Source: an uncultured Blautia sp. (lineage in GTDB: Bacteria > Bacillota_A > Clostridia > Lachnospirales > Lachnospiraceae). From it: a stretch of 22,121 nt of DNA. Below, in pieces: positions 1-5,322 of this stretch. The stretch spans positions 1 through 22,121 of the forward strand of contig CAJLTE010000054.1 in NCBI GenBank assembly GCA_905209435.1. Reading direction: 5' to 3'. Every line of letters starts with the position of its first letter. Within the stretch, counting starts at the first letter, position 1. The position numbers and the translations under genes were made by a program. The notes under the pieces are model-generated. The model did not search any database, was not told the DNA's origin, and saw only the letters and a program-made list of their open reading frames with translations.

Positions 1-166
1 CATCACAATCACGATATCCAAATCCTGCGGATACATCAGACTGTGGATCGGCATCTACAATCAACACTTTCATATTCTTTTGTGCTAATCCTACTGCTAA
101 ATTAGCTGTACATGCGGATTTTCCCGTTCCCCCTTTTTGGTTTACAATAGAAATAATTCTAGCCAT
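1..166 (-). CDS. ParA/Soj-family ATPase, N-terminal part
   Basis: The first 55 codons of a ParA/MinD-type partition ATPase; the rest lies beyond the left edge. The start MARIISIVNQKGGTGKS carries the deviant Walker A motif KGGTGKS, followed by the A' region LIVDADPQ, both diagnostic of the family. These proteins move DNA by ATP-dependent dimer formation on the nucleoid, usually with a ParB partner encoded next door. The ATG at 166 is preceded by AAAGGTGATG, a good ribosome binding site. It lies beside a broken integrase and palindromic repeats, so a plasmid- or ICE-borne partition protein is more likely than chromosomal Soj. That is inference, since the C-terminus and any parB are not visible. 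Confidence 0.9.
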   Translation of the reverse strand, partial: MARIISIVNQKGGTGKSACTANLAVGLAQKNMKVLIVDADPQSDVSAGFGYRDCD

Positions 167-200
167 TTTTCATCACCTTTCATCGTCGTCAATCAAAAAG

Positions 201-253
201 AGGACTGAATTAGACAACCGGAATCTATATTCCATGCGAGCTAATTCAGTCCT
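201..253. repeat. Palindromic repeat, copy A
   Basis: Perfect 13-bp inverted repeat: AGGACTGAATTAG at 201-213 and its reverse complement at 241-253. The spacer holds a smaller inverted repeat, GGAAT-ctat-ATTCC. It sits 35 bp upstream of the parA start and has a diverged relative at 372-447. It could be a partition or operator site, a recombination site, or a leftover transposon end. Confidence 0.75.
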
Positions 254-349
254 ATAATTACAATAATTCTGTTGTTTTTACTCTTGTCTTACACAAATCC
301 ATTTCCAGTCTGGATCTGTAATAATTCATATTCTGGAATGACAGCGCTG

Positions 350-386
350 CCTTATTTTTCCCTTTTTCAGGGAGTTAAAAATAAGG
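350..386. other. Hairpin-forming inverted repeat
   Basis: CCTTATTTTT (350-359) pairs with AAAAATAAGG (377-386), with an inner CCCT/AGGG stem (360-363 with 369-372). Its right arm overlaps the left arm of palindrome copy B, so two alternative foldings compete. It may act as a terminator between the integrase remnant and parA. This is inference. Confidence 0.45.
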
Positions 387-447
387 ACTAAATTAGTGCA
401 ACCCCTTGTATTTACTGGAGTTTTCTAACTTGTCCTTATTATAACTC
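372..447. repeat. Palindromic repeat, copy B
   Basis: Imperfect inverted repeat with arms at 372-396 (GAGTTA...AAGGACTAAATTAG) and 425-447 (CTAACTTGTCCTTATTATAACTC read to the outer end). The core AAGGACTnAATTAG and the adjacent CAACC match copy A, so the two look like diverged copies of one unit about 170 bp apart. The right arm runs into the integrase fragment and supplies its last residues and stop codon, so this sequence joined or invaded the 3' end of the integrase gene. Confidence 0.65.
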
Positions 448-925
448 GACCATGAGCGGATATATGCGGCAGCAGTTCCGGCTCTCTGTTTTCCCGTTTT
501 GCCTGTGCAGTTTCCTTTTTGTTGTAGGAATTTACTACATTTCTCAGCATGGCATTGAAATTGAACGGTAATATTGGCATTCCTTTTGAATTGATAAACA
601 CAAATCCTTTCGTCCCCTCAATCTCCTGTTCAATCAAGCGTCTGCCAGTCACAAAATCAATCTCTTTCTGCTTTATCAAGCTTTTCCGCGCTGTTTCTGT
701 CAATGGTATATCTCTGTTGCCTGATTGCGTTTTCGGCTGTGTAACATGGAATTTAAAGCCATCTCCATAGTCTTTGTAAATCAACTGTCGGCGAATATGA
801 ATTACATTTTCTTTCATATCGACTTCATTCTGCTGCAGACCAATTATTTCGCCAATTCTCAACGCCGTAGACAGTGCAAAACTTAATATTGGATAAATAA
901 CTAAGAAGCCACGTTCTCTGCGTAA
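425..925 (-). pseudogene. Tyrosine integrase (Tn916 type), C-terminal fragment
   Basis: About 155 residues of a phage/ICE tyrosine recombinase catalytic domain. The segment FALSTALRIGEIIGL holds the first catalytic arginine, and HISAH near the end is the start of the second catalytic box. After HISAH the reading frame enters unrelated palindromic DNA and stops at 425, so the box II arginine and the nucleophilic tyrosine are gone. The 5' side is cut off near 925, where istA sequence on the opposite strand begins. Together with the N-terminal fragment at 2200-2457 it represents one gene. The core-binding middle, roughly 100 residues judged from typical integrases, is missing. The remnant cannot be catalytic. 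The ATG at 934 is probably accidental. Confidence 0.85.
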
Positions 926-929
926 CAGC

Positions 930-1262
930 GGCATTTACGATATGATGCCGCAAACCATGCGGTTGTATATGGACAGCTGCGAAAGTAAAGACCGTGGGCG
1001 TATCCTTAAGGTACTTGCAGAGCTTACAGAACGTACCGGATTTACCAGTGCAGTCAATACTGTCAACGAGGCTGTACGCATGAATGCGACTGATCCGGAT
1101 AGTCTTGAAACCCTGTACAGGCGGACTTATGCGGATGTTCCAGTCCTGCCGCCTCTGGATTCCGGGCCTGATATTCCAAAACAAAGGATCATTCCCTTTA
1201 GAAATGATCTTCAGAAACTGGATGCCGCCCTACACAAAGGAGGTGCCTTCAATCATGGCTGA
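930..1262 (+). pseudogene. istA: IS21 transposase IstA, C-terminal fragment
   Basis: About 110 residues that resemble the end of IS21-family IstA transposases, including LAELTERTGF, VNTVNEAVRMNATDPDSLE and a proline-rich stretch before LDAALHKGG. The N-terminal helix-turn-helix and the DDE catalytic core, which make up most of a normal IstA of about 400-500 residues, are missing, so it cannot catalyse transposition. The frame is open a little upstream of 942 but runs into integrase DNA. The stop at 1260-1262 overlaps the istB start by 8 bp, the usual coupled arrangement of this family. Confidence 0.85.
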
Positions 1263-2016
1263 AATAGAAAATTCTATTGCGCAATGCTGTAAGCAGCTGA
1301 GGCTGTCCACAAACTTTGCCGGACAGGCACTTACGCTGGAAGGAGATACCCCACAAAAGTACCTGCTAAACCTTCTGGAAAATGAGATCAGCTACCGTAT
1401 TGAAAAAAGAAAAAGTAAATATCTTAATACAGCCGGTTTTCCACGCAGATACCGGGCAGAAGAATTCAAAACAGATGAAATTGATTTTCCTGATGGTATC
1501 AGTTTTCAAAGCCTGCTTGACCTGGATTTTTATCATGCCGGAAAAAATGTCATCATGTATGGAGGTACAGGAACCGGCAAAACGATGCTGTCAATACTAA
1601 TCGGGATGTCGGCCTGCAATCAGGAGATCCCAGTCAGATTCTATCGCACTGCAGGACTGATCAACCTGTTTTCTGAAAGTCAGGGAAAAGGTACGCTCAG
1701 TACGTTGAAAAAGAAATTAAACAGCGCACAGATCCTGATTCTGGATGAATTCGGCTATGTTCCATATGACAGGAACGGTTCGCAGCTTCTGTTTGATTAT
1801 CTGTCTGAGATACACGAGCAAAAATCTGTCATCCTGAATACGAACCTAGAATTCTCCCAATGGGTGAATGTTCTTTACGACCAGCGGATGACAACGGCAC
1901 TGATCGGCAGGCTGACCCATCATGTAGAACTGATCCTGTTTCCTGGTGTCAATAACCGATTACGGGAATCCAGCATTAATGAAACACTTTCAAAGATCAA
2001 CAGTCAGAATGGGTAA
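1255..2016 (+). CDS. istB: IS21 transposition helper ATPase IstB
   Basis: A full-length IstB, 253 residues, the AAA+ ATPase that prepares target DNA and stimulates the IstA transposase. Walker A GGTGTGKT is at residues 103-110 and Walker B LILDEFG at 161-167. The C-terminal part, TALIGRLTHH...LRESS, is typical of the DnaC/IstB group. The ATG at 1255 follows AAAGGAGGTG and overlaps the istA tail by 8 bp, so translation is probably coupled in the intact element. With istA truncated this copy can act only in trans on a related element. No frameshift or internal stop is seen. Confidence 0.93.
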   Translation: MAEIENSIAQCCKQLRLSTNFAGQALTLEGDTPQKYLLNLLENEISYRIEKRKSKYLNTAGFPRRYRAEEFKTDEIDFPDGISFQSLLDLDFYHAGKNVIMYGGTGTGKTMLSILIGMSACNQEIPVRFYRTAGLINLFSESQGKGTLSTLKKKLNSAQILILDEFGYVPYDRNGSQLLFDYLSEIHEQKSVILNTNLEFSQWVNVLYDQRMTTALIGRLTHHVELILFPGVNNRLRESSINETLSKINSQNG

Positions 2017-2088
2017 ATTGTCCTAAAGTAAAGTCTGCTTCTACGCAGGCAAAATATTTAAAGAATGTCTGCAATGCCCTTTTAAATG

Positions 2089-2113
2089 GCTGGCAGGTAC
2101 CATGACTGCCAGC
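2089..2113. other. Hairpin downstream of istB
   Basis: GCTGGCAG (2089-2096) and CTGCCAGC (2106-2113) form an 8-bp stem with a 9-nt loop. No T-tract follows, so an intrinsic terminator is not supported. It lies inside the right part of the IS. Confidence 0.5.
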
Positions 2114-2120
2114 TGGGCTT

Positions 2121-2199
2121 GCAATTACCTACAAAATGCAGCTGCAACGACCTACAAAAAGTTTTTGCAATTTTATGCAAAAAGGTCTTGCAAAAAACA
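2121..2199 (+). repeat. IS21 right end with multiple terminal repeats
   Basis: Direct repeats of the form GCAAnnACCTACAAAA at 2121-2136 and 2144-2159, 23 bp apart, are followed by further TTGCAA-type motifs up to the terminal ...AAAAACA at 2199. Multiple subterminal repeats and a TGT/ACA tip are hallmarks of IS21-family ends, where the transposase binds. Confidence 0.7.
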
Positions 2200-2457
2200 A
2201 ATATTGGATTTTGTACTCATATAAATTTCAAATAACTCATTTAACGTTATATTTCCACCTTTTGTACTGATTCCATCTTCCTGATCGCGCTGAATTTGTT
2301 TTTCTTTCTCTCGCAGCTCTATTAAGTCAAGAGAATAAACCGTGTTTCGTTTCCCGGCGGCATCCGTCCATTTGTAACAATATCTGCCGTCTTTGTTTTG
2401 GCTCTCGCCGACTTTCAACACACGGCCTTTATTATCTGTACGCTTTGCTCGTGCCAT
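2200..2457 (-). pseudogene. Tyrosine integrase (Tn916 type), N-terminal fragment
   Basis: Residues 1-86 of an ICE integrase: the arm-binding domain with DNKGRVLKVGESQNKDGRY, as in the Tn916 integrase group, then the linker LREKEKQIQRDQEDGIS and the start of the core-binding domain NITLNELFEIYMSTK. At 2199 the frame enters the end of the IS21 element and closes after eight foreign codons at 2173. The ATG at 2457 has an AAGGTG ribosome binding site. The catalytic half survives separately at 425-925. The interruption shows that the ICE or transposon once anchored here has lost its own integrase. Confidence 0.85.
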
Positions 2458-2491
2458 TTCCGCACCTTCTTTCTACTTTCGCCTGATAATA

Positions 2492-2517
2492 AAAGGGCAA
2501 CAGTTTCGCCACCCTTT
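2492..2517 (-). terminator. Probable terminator after the LytTR gene
   Basis: On the minus strand AAAGGGUGGC and GUUGCCCUUU form a 10-bp stem (including G-U pairs) with loop GAAACU, followed by UUAUUAU. It lies 22 bp past the LytTR stop and just before the integrase start. Confidence 0.6.
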
Positions 2518-2539
2518 GACCTATTTTTATAATAAACTT

Positions 2540-3328
2540 TTAGTGCTTTATATACTTTTCATAATTTTCTTTTATTTCATGGTAATTCCGACGGCGGATT
2601 GAAACTGAATCGCCAGAATCCATAATGAAATTTTCGTCTGCGGACTGAATGTGATCCATGTTGACTAAAAAACTCTGATGGCAGCGCAAGAAACTTTTAT
2701 CATTTAATTCATTCTGTAAATCACTTAATTTACTATTAGTGGCATAACACTTTCCATTAGTCGTAAAAATATGACAGCTTCTACCTTGACTCTCAATATA
2801 TTCGATATCCCGATATGCAATATGATACAATTTACTCTGACTCTTAATTGTTAAAACTTCATTTTTCTTTAAAGATTCTTCAGCAATATCCGAAACTATT
2901 ATATAAATATATCGAAGAATTTGTTCATTTTGGATTTTGTCAACCGTTTCCATTATAATTTTTCGATACTCAGTGATATACTCTGGTTTCCTATGTCTAG
3001 CTTTCTCTCGTTGTAATTCTGCTTTCAGTTTCTCAATTTCTTTTTTCTGATCACAAATAATCTCCGTCGCAAGTGTCTGACTCCCTTCTTCTTGTAAATT
3101 CATATCCTGTCTATGTATTTTATACTTATTTTCAAGATTTTCCTTTTCTTGTTCTATTTTTTTGTCCAAGTCATCCCAAAATTCGGCAGTCAGATCTTCT
3201 TCCATATCTTCAAGCACCTCTTTTAATTCTTCCGGTGTTCCTTTAAAATTTTTTTTGACATTTTCTAAACGTTTCGGTAAGATTTTCGTATAAAATTTTT
3301 GAGCTTCATTATTTTTTATGTTTGTCAA
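2540..3328 (-). CDS. LytTR-domain DNA-binding protein with coiled-coil N-terminus
   Basis: A 262-residue protein. Residues about 157-260 are a LytTR DNA-binding domain, with IEYIESQGRSCHIFTTNGK and FLRCHQSFLVNMDHI as its typical strands. LytTR proteins usually bind direct repeats in promoters. No response-regulator receiver domain or membrane segment is present. Residues 1-115 are charged and likely helical or coiled coil. Residues 116-152 (EQILRYIYIIVSDIAEE) resemble short helical segments in ICE and phage proteins. The only usable start is TTG at 3328, preceded by TGAGG at good spacing; no ATG lies upstream before a stop. The start overlaps the start of the divergent neighbour. Low GC and the neighbouring integrase suggest an ICE-borne regulator; its targets are unknown. 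Confidence 0.82.
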   Translation of the reverse strand: MTNIKNNEAQKFYTKILPKRLENVKKNFKGTPEELKEVLEDMEEDLTAEFWDDLDKKIEQEKENLENKYKIHRQDMNLQEEGSQTLATEIICDQKKEIEKLKAELQREKARHRKPEYITEYRKIIMETVDKIQNEQILRYIYIIVSDIAEESLKKNEVLTIKSQSKLYHIAYRDIEYIESQGRSCHIFTTNGKCYATNSKLSDLQNELNDKSFLRCHQSFLVNMDHIQSADENFIMDSGDSVSIRRRNYHEIKENYEKYIKH

Positions 3329-3999
3329 TGTATAAACCTCAGCTAACTTCTTTACAAAAATATATTAATCTTGAAAATTTTTCTTTTTCTATGCAAGGTT
3401 TTTCCTTTAAAGAAAAGACTATTATTCGTCACAATTATTCTTGGAAAGAACAATTAGATTTTGAAATTAAAACTTATGCAAACAAAGAAGAGTTTACCTT
3501 TGATCCTCAATCATCTTCTACTTATTCTCCGCCAGATATCAATGCTAACCCTAATTGGAAAAAACGAAAAGTTGAGATTATTCATGGTTATACTTTTGAT
3601 TCACCTAAAGAAGCATTACGCTGTGAATTTCTTAAAATGTTAGAATTAGGAATTAAAATCAGGAAATGTGCTGTATGTGGTAAATATTTTATTGTAACAG
3701 GGCATAATGGTAAATGCTGTGATAATTTGTATAATGATACTGGATTGACCTGCCAGCAGGTTTTTTCTGATCGCAATTACAAAAATAAGCGCAAACAAAA
3801 TCCTATACTTAAAGAATATGATAAGGCTTATAAACGAATGTACGCCCGATATAGCAATAAGAAAAATCTTACTTCAAAAGAATATGCCAAATGGAAAGAA
3901 CAGGCAAAACAAGAACGTGACAGAGCTTTAACAGCTTATAATAAATCACCATCAGACAGCATAGTTAATAATTTTAAACGTTTTCTCGAAAATAAATAA
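3328..3999 (+). CDS. DUF6076-like zinc-finger-type protein
   Basis: A 223-residue basic protein resembling the DUF6076 group found in mobile DNA of Firmicutes. The core is a cysteine cluster, CAVCGKYF (C114, C117), then C130/C131 and C142, which could bind zinc. A lysine- and arginine-rich helical tail of about 80 residues with repeated aromatic residues follows (YKRMYARYSNK). ATG at 3328 is chosen over the in-frame TTG at 3322. No Shine-Dalgarno sequence precedes either, and family members are, from memory, often longer, so the N-terminus may be truncated. Very AT-rich. The function of the family is unknown; nucleic acid binding is a guess from charge and the Cys cluster. Confidence 0.7.
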   Translation: MYKPQLTSLQKYINLENFSFSMQGFSFKEKTIIRHNYSWKEQLDFEIKTYANKEEFTFDPQSSSTYSPPDINANPNWKKRKVEIIHGYTFDSPKEALRCEFLKMLELGIKIRKCAVCGKYFIVTGHNGKCCDNLYNDTGLTCQQVFSDRNYKNKRKQNPILKEYDKAYKRMYARYSNKKNLTSKEYAKWKEQAKQERDRALTAYNKSPSDSIVNNFKRFLENK

Positions 4000-4043
4000 A
4001 AAAACAGCACGTTAAACCATACCGGGTAATTATCTTCTATATA

Positions 4044-4072
4044 TTCCAATTTGTTCTAAATCATGTTATACT
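4044..4072 (+). promoter_or_regulatory. Promoter of the toxin mRNA (RNA I-like)
   Basis: Extended -10 TGTTATACT (TATACT at 4067-4072) with a weak -35 TTCCAA 17 bp upstream. Transcription would begin near 4079, giving a short leader in which CCTCC (4088-4092) can pair with GGAGG (4101-4105) and hide the ribosome binding site. Confidence 0.6.
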
Positions 4073-4104
4073 AAAGAAGCTGTCGAACCTCCAGCAGAAA
4101 GGAG

Positions 4105-4203
4105 GTGGACTCCATAGAAGAAATTCTCACCACATTTCTTGTCTCTGTTATAGCAGGCGTAGTTAGCTACTACATATGCAAATGGCTGGACAGTAGACGA
4201 TAG
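4105..4203 (+). CDS. Fst-like type I toxin peptide
   Basis: A 32-codon hydrophobic peptide with one membrane segment (about residues 9-25, TFLVSVIAGVVSYYICK) and the ending KWLDSRR, as in Fst/par-family type I toxins that insert into the membrane. A strong AAAGGAGG lies at 4098-4105. The GTG at 4105 overlaps that site and so cannot use it. The triplet at the ideal distance is ATA at 4114 (giving IEEILTTF...), where an ATG would be expected. Start codon use is therefore uncertain, and the toxin may be silenced or poorly initiated. The surrounding antisense promoter, shared terminator and direct repeats strongly support the identification as a par-type locus. Confidence 0.75.
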   Translation: MDSIEEILTTFLVSVIAGVVSYYICKWLDSRR

Positions 4204-4242
4204 ACAGCAACAGTCTAAACGGAATAGCTCACCGTAACGAGC

Positions 4243-4314
4243 AAGAAAGCCCCCAGAGCTGGCACTCTGAGGGCTTTTGTTTTGCTTCACGGAATCTCAC
4301 CACATTCCTTAGCT
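4243..4314 (-). ncRNA. Antisense antitoxin RNA (RNA II-like)
   Basis: Predicted RNA of about 70 nt. It starts around 4314, some 7 nt after a strong -10 on the minus strand, and ends at the bidirectional terminator 4246-4277. It would contain the complement of the repeated segments in the toxin mRNA and the shared terminator stem. Size and layout match the roughly 65-nt RNA II of the pAD1 par system. The ends are inferred from promoter and terminator positions only. Confidence 0.7.
4246..4283. terminator. Shared bidirectional terminator of toxin and antitoxin RNAs
   Basis: AAAGCCC-C-CAGAG (4246-4258) pairs with CTCTG-A-GGGCTTT (4265-4277) around a 6-nt loop. TTTTGTTTT follows on the + strand and TTTCTTG on the minus strand. 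Confidence 0.85.
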
Positions 4315-4320
4315 ACTGTT

Positions 4321-4349
4321 AGTATATGCGGAATGTGCCAAAAAGTCAA
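4321..4349 (-). promoter_or_regulatory. Promoter of the antitoxin RNA
   Basis: Near-consensus sigma-A promoter on the minus strand: -35 TTGACT (4344-4349), 17-bp spacer, -10 TATACT (4321-4326). It is stronger than the toxin promoter, as expected for an unstable antitoxin RNA made in excess. Confidence 0.82.
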
Positions 4350-4539
4350 CTCAAAAATAATGGTACACATTTCCTATATTTCTGGCGTTTGTCCTAAAAA
4401 TGTCACAAAATCACGATTTCGAAAATTTTCTCATGTCTGGAGATGCCGCAAAATCAAGGGTTTGAGAAATTAATGGGTGTATTATAACCTCTTTTGCTAG
4501 AAAAAGAAATATAATTTTTGAGTTTTTTCCTTTTTTTGC
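4350..4539. other. AT-rich spacer between accessory region and rpmB
   Basis: No convincing ORF, RNA gene or long repeat was found here. It separates the mobile-element remnants from the conserved rpmB region and could hold the accessory/core boundary, but I could not identify an attachment-site duplication. Confidence 0.4.
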
Positions 4540-4568
4540 TTGCAAAAGCACAATTCATCTGTTACAAT
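4540..4568 (+). promoter_or_regulatory. rpmB promoter
   Basis: -35 TTGCAA (4540-4545), 17-bp spacer, and extended -10 TGTTACAAT (TACAAT at 4563-4568). Transcription would start near 4575, leaving a leader of about 75 nt before the rpmB start. Confidence 0.75.
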
Positions 4569-4587
4569 GTAATCTGTTGAACACAAG

Positions 4588-4636
4588 GTTACTGTTTAGA
4601 CGCTATGCACACAGCAGACAGTAACAATAAAGCGTC
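4588..4636 (+). promoter_or_regulatory. Structured rpmB leader, possible H-type pseudoknot
   Basis: GTTACTGT (4588-4595) pairs with ACAGTAAC (4618-4625). Within that loop GACGCT (4599-4604) is complementary to AGCGTC (4631-4636), directly next to the ribosome binding site AAGGAGGTG (4637-4645). The two stems interlock as a pseudoknot, or the second could form alone. The position suggests translational control, perhaps autoregulation by L28. No named leader family is claimed. Confidence 0.5.
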
Positions 4637-4650
4637 AAGGAGGTGCTATC

Positions 4651-4839
4651 ATGGCTAAATGTGCAATCTGTGAGAAAGCTGCTCATTTCGGAAATAATGT
4701 AAGTCATTCACATAGAAGATCCAATAAAATGTGGAAATCTAACGTAAAATCCGTTAAAATCAAAACTGCTGAAGGCGGAGCTAGAAAGACATATGTATGT
4801 ACTTCTTGCTTAAGATCCGGTAAAGTAGAAAGAGCATAA
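4651..4839 (+). CDS. rpmB: 50S ribosomal protein L28
   Basis: A 62-residue L28, a small basic protein of the large ribosomal subunit. It begins MAKCAICEKAAHFGNNVSHS, typical of L28, with SHRRSNKMWKSN and a second pair of cysteines. C4/C7 and C50/C53 form two CxxC pairs, so this is the zinc-binding (C+) version, which some Firmicutes keep alongside a zinc-free paralogue. The length is normal. The ATG at 4651 follows AAGGAGGTG. It is monocistronic, with its own promoter, structured leader and terminator. Confidence 0.97.
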   Translation: MAKCAICEKAAHFGNNVSHSHRRSNKMWKSNVKSVKIKTAEGGARKTYVCTSCLRSGKVERA

Positions 4840-4850
4840 TAACACCATTG

Positions 4851-4878
4851 CCCCTGTTTTTGCAGGGGTATTTTTTTT
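4851..4878 (+). terminator. rpmB terminator
   Basis: CCCCTG (4851-4856) and CAGGGG (4863-4868) form a hairpin with a 6-nt loop. A run of eight T follows at 4871-4878. Confidence 0.92.
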
Positions 4879-4993
4879 GTTATTGAAAATTCTTCCGGGC
4901 AGGATCTATTTTTAACTATCAATCCACCTATATCAGAAAATCTTAGTTTTCCACCCATTTCCCCCGTCAAAATAAAATATATAAAACAGCAAA

Positions 4994-5061
4994 AGACTGC
5001 CGTAAACCGAATATCCTTTGAAATCCGTAAAAATTTCTCCGATATCCTGCTCCGGCAGTCT
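4994..5061 (-). terminator. Terminator-like hairpin at the end of the leftward operon
   Basis: AGACTGCCG (4994-5002) and CGGCAGTCT (5053-5061) form a perfect 9-bp stem around a 50-nt loop. On the minus strand it is followed by TTTTGCTGTTTT, so it probably ends the operon that stops at 5077. The loop contains the near-repeat CCGAATATCCT / CCGATATCCTG. Confidence 0.55.
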
Positions 5062-5076
5062 CTCTTTATTTCGTTT

Positions 5077-5214
5077 TTAATGGCAGAAAAGATGATACCC
5101 CAACAGCAGGAAAATTCCGGCCGAAACTACAAGAATCACATTTTCCGCGATCAACAGTCCGATCACCATTCCAAGACCTATAAAAAACAGCATGAAGCCA
5201 ATCAGCTTTTCCAA
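5077..5214 (-). CDS. Small hydrophobic membrane protein
   Basis: A 45-residue ORF encoding two predicted membrane helices, FMLFFIGLGMVIGLLI and ILVVSAGIFLLLGYHLF, separated by a short polar turn (AEN). The start is TTG at 5214, eight bases after AAAGGTG; the frame has no ATG before an upstream stop. It is the last gene of the leftward set, about 108 bp after the ytfJ-like gene. I do not recognise a named family. The clean two-helix pattern, the ribosome binding site and the terminator downstream argue that it is real. Its function is unknown. Confidence 0.65.
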   Translation of the reverse strand: MEKLIGFMLFFIGLGMVIGLLIAENVILVVSAGIFLLLGYHLFCH

Positions 5215-5322
5215 TTCTCCTGCACCTTTTCTTTTTCATTGGTTTGCTATAGTTTATGCAGATATATTCTCAGAAATGTGTGAAATTATGTCATCTGACT
5301 TCTACAATATTTCTACTGTTGT

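Larger units (their letters stand above)
926..2199 (+). mobile_element. IS21-family insertion sequence, 5'-truncated
   Basis: The element consists of the tail of istA, a full istB, and a right end with the repeated binding-site pattern typical of IS21. The right boundary is placed at 2199, where the complementary strand begins TGTTTTTTGCAAGACC and the integrase N-terminal coding sequence takes over. The left boundary near 926 is a deletion junction, because the istA 5' part, the left terminal repeat and the middle of the integrase are all absent. No target duplication can be checked for that reason. Confidence 0.8.
4125..4329 (+). repeat. Direct repeats DRa/DRb of the toxin-antitoxin locus
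   Basis: TCTCACCACATTTCTT at 4125-4140 recurs as TCTCACCACATTCCTT at 4295-4310 (15 of 16 bases). TTAGCTACT at 4163-4171 recurs exactly at 4309-4317, and ATATGC at 4174-4179 recurs at 4324-4329. Because the two RNAs are transcribed toward each other, the repeats make their 5' parts complementary, the known pairing design of Fst/par loci. Confidence 0.8.

Noticed and set aside
2089..2113. Terminator after istB
   Set aside because: Good stem but no T-tract, so recorded as a hairpin only.
4994..5061. Riboswitch or small RNA between rpmB and the leftward operon
   Set aside because: Closing stem is clear, but the loop shows no known aptamer pattern; a terminator role is the simpler reading.
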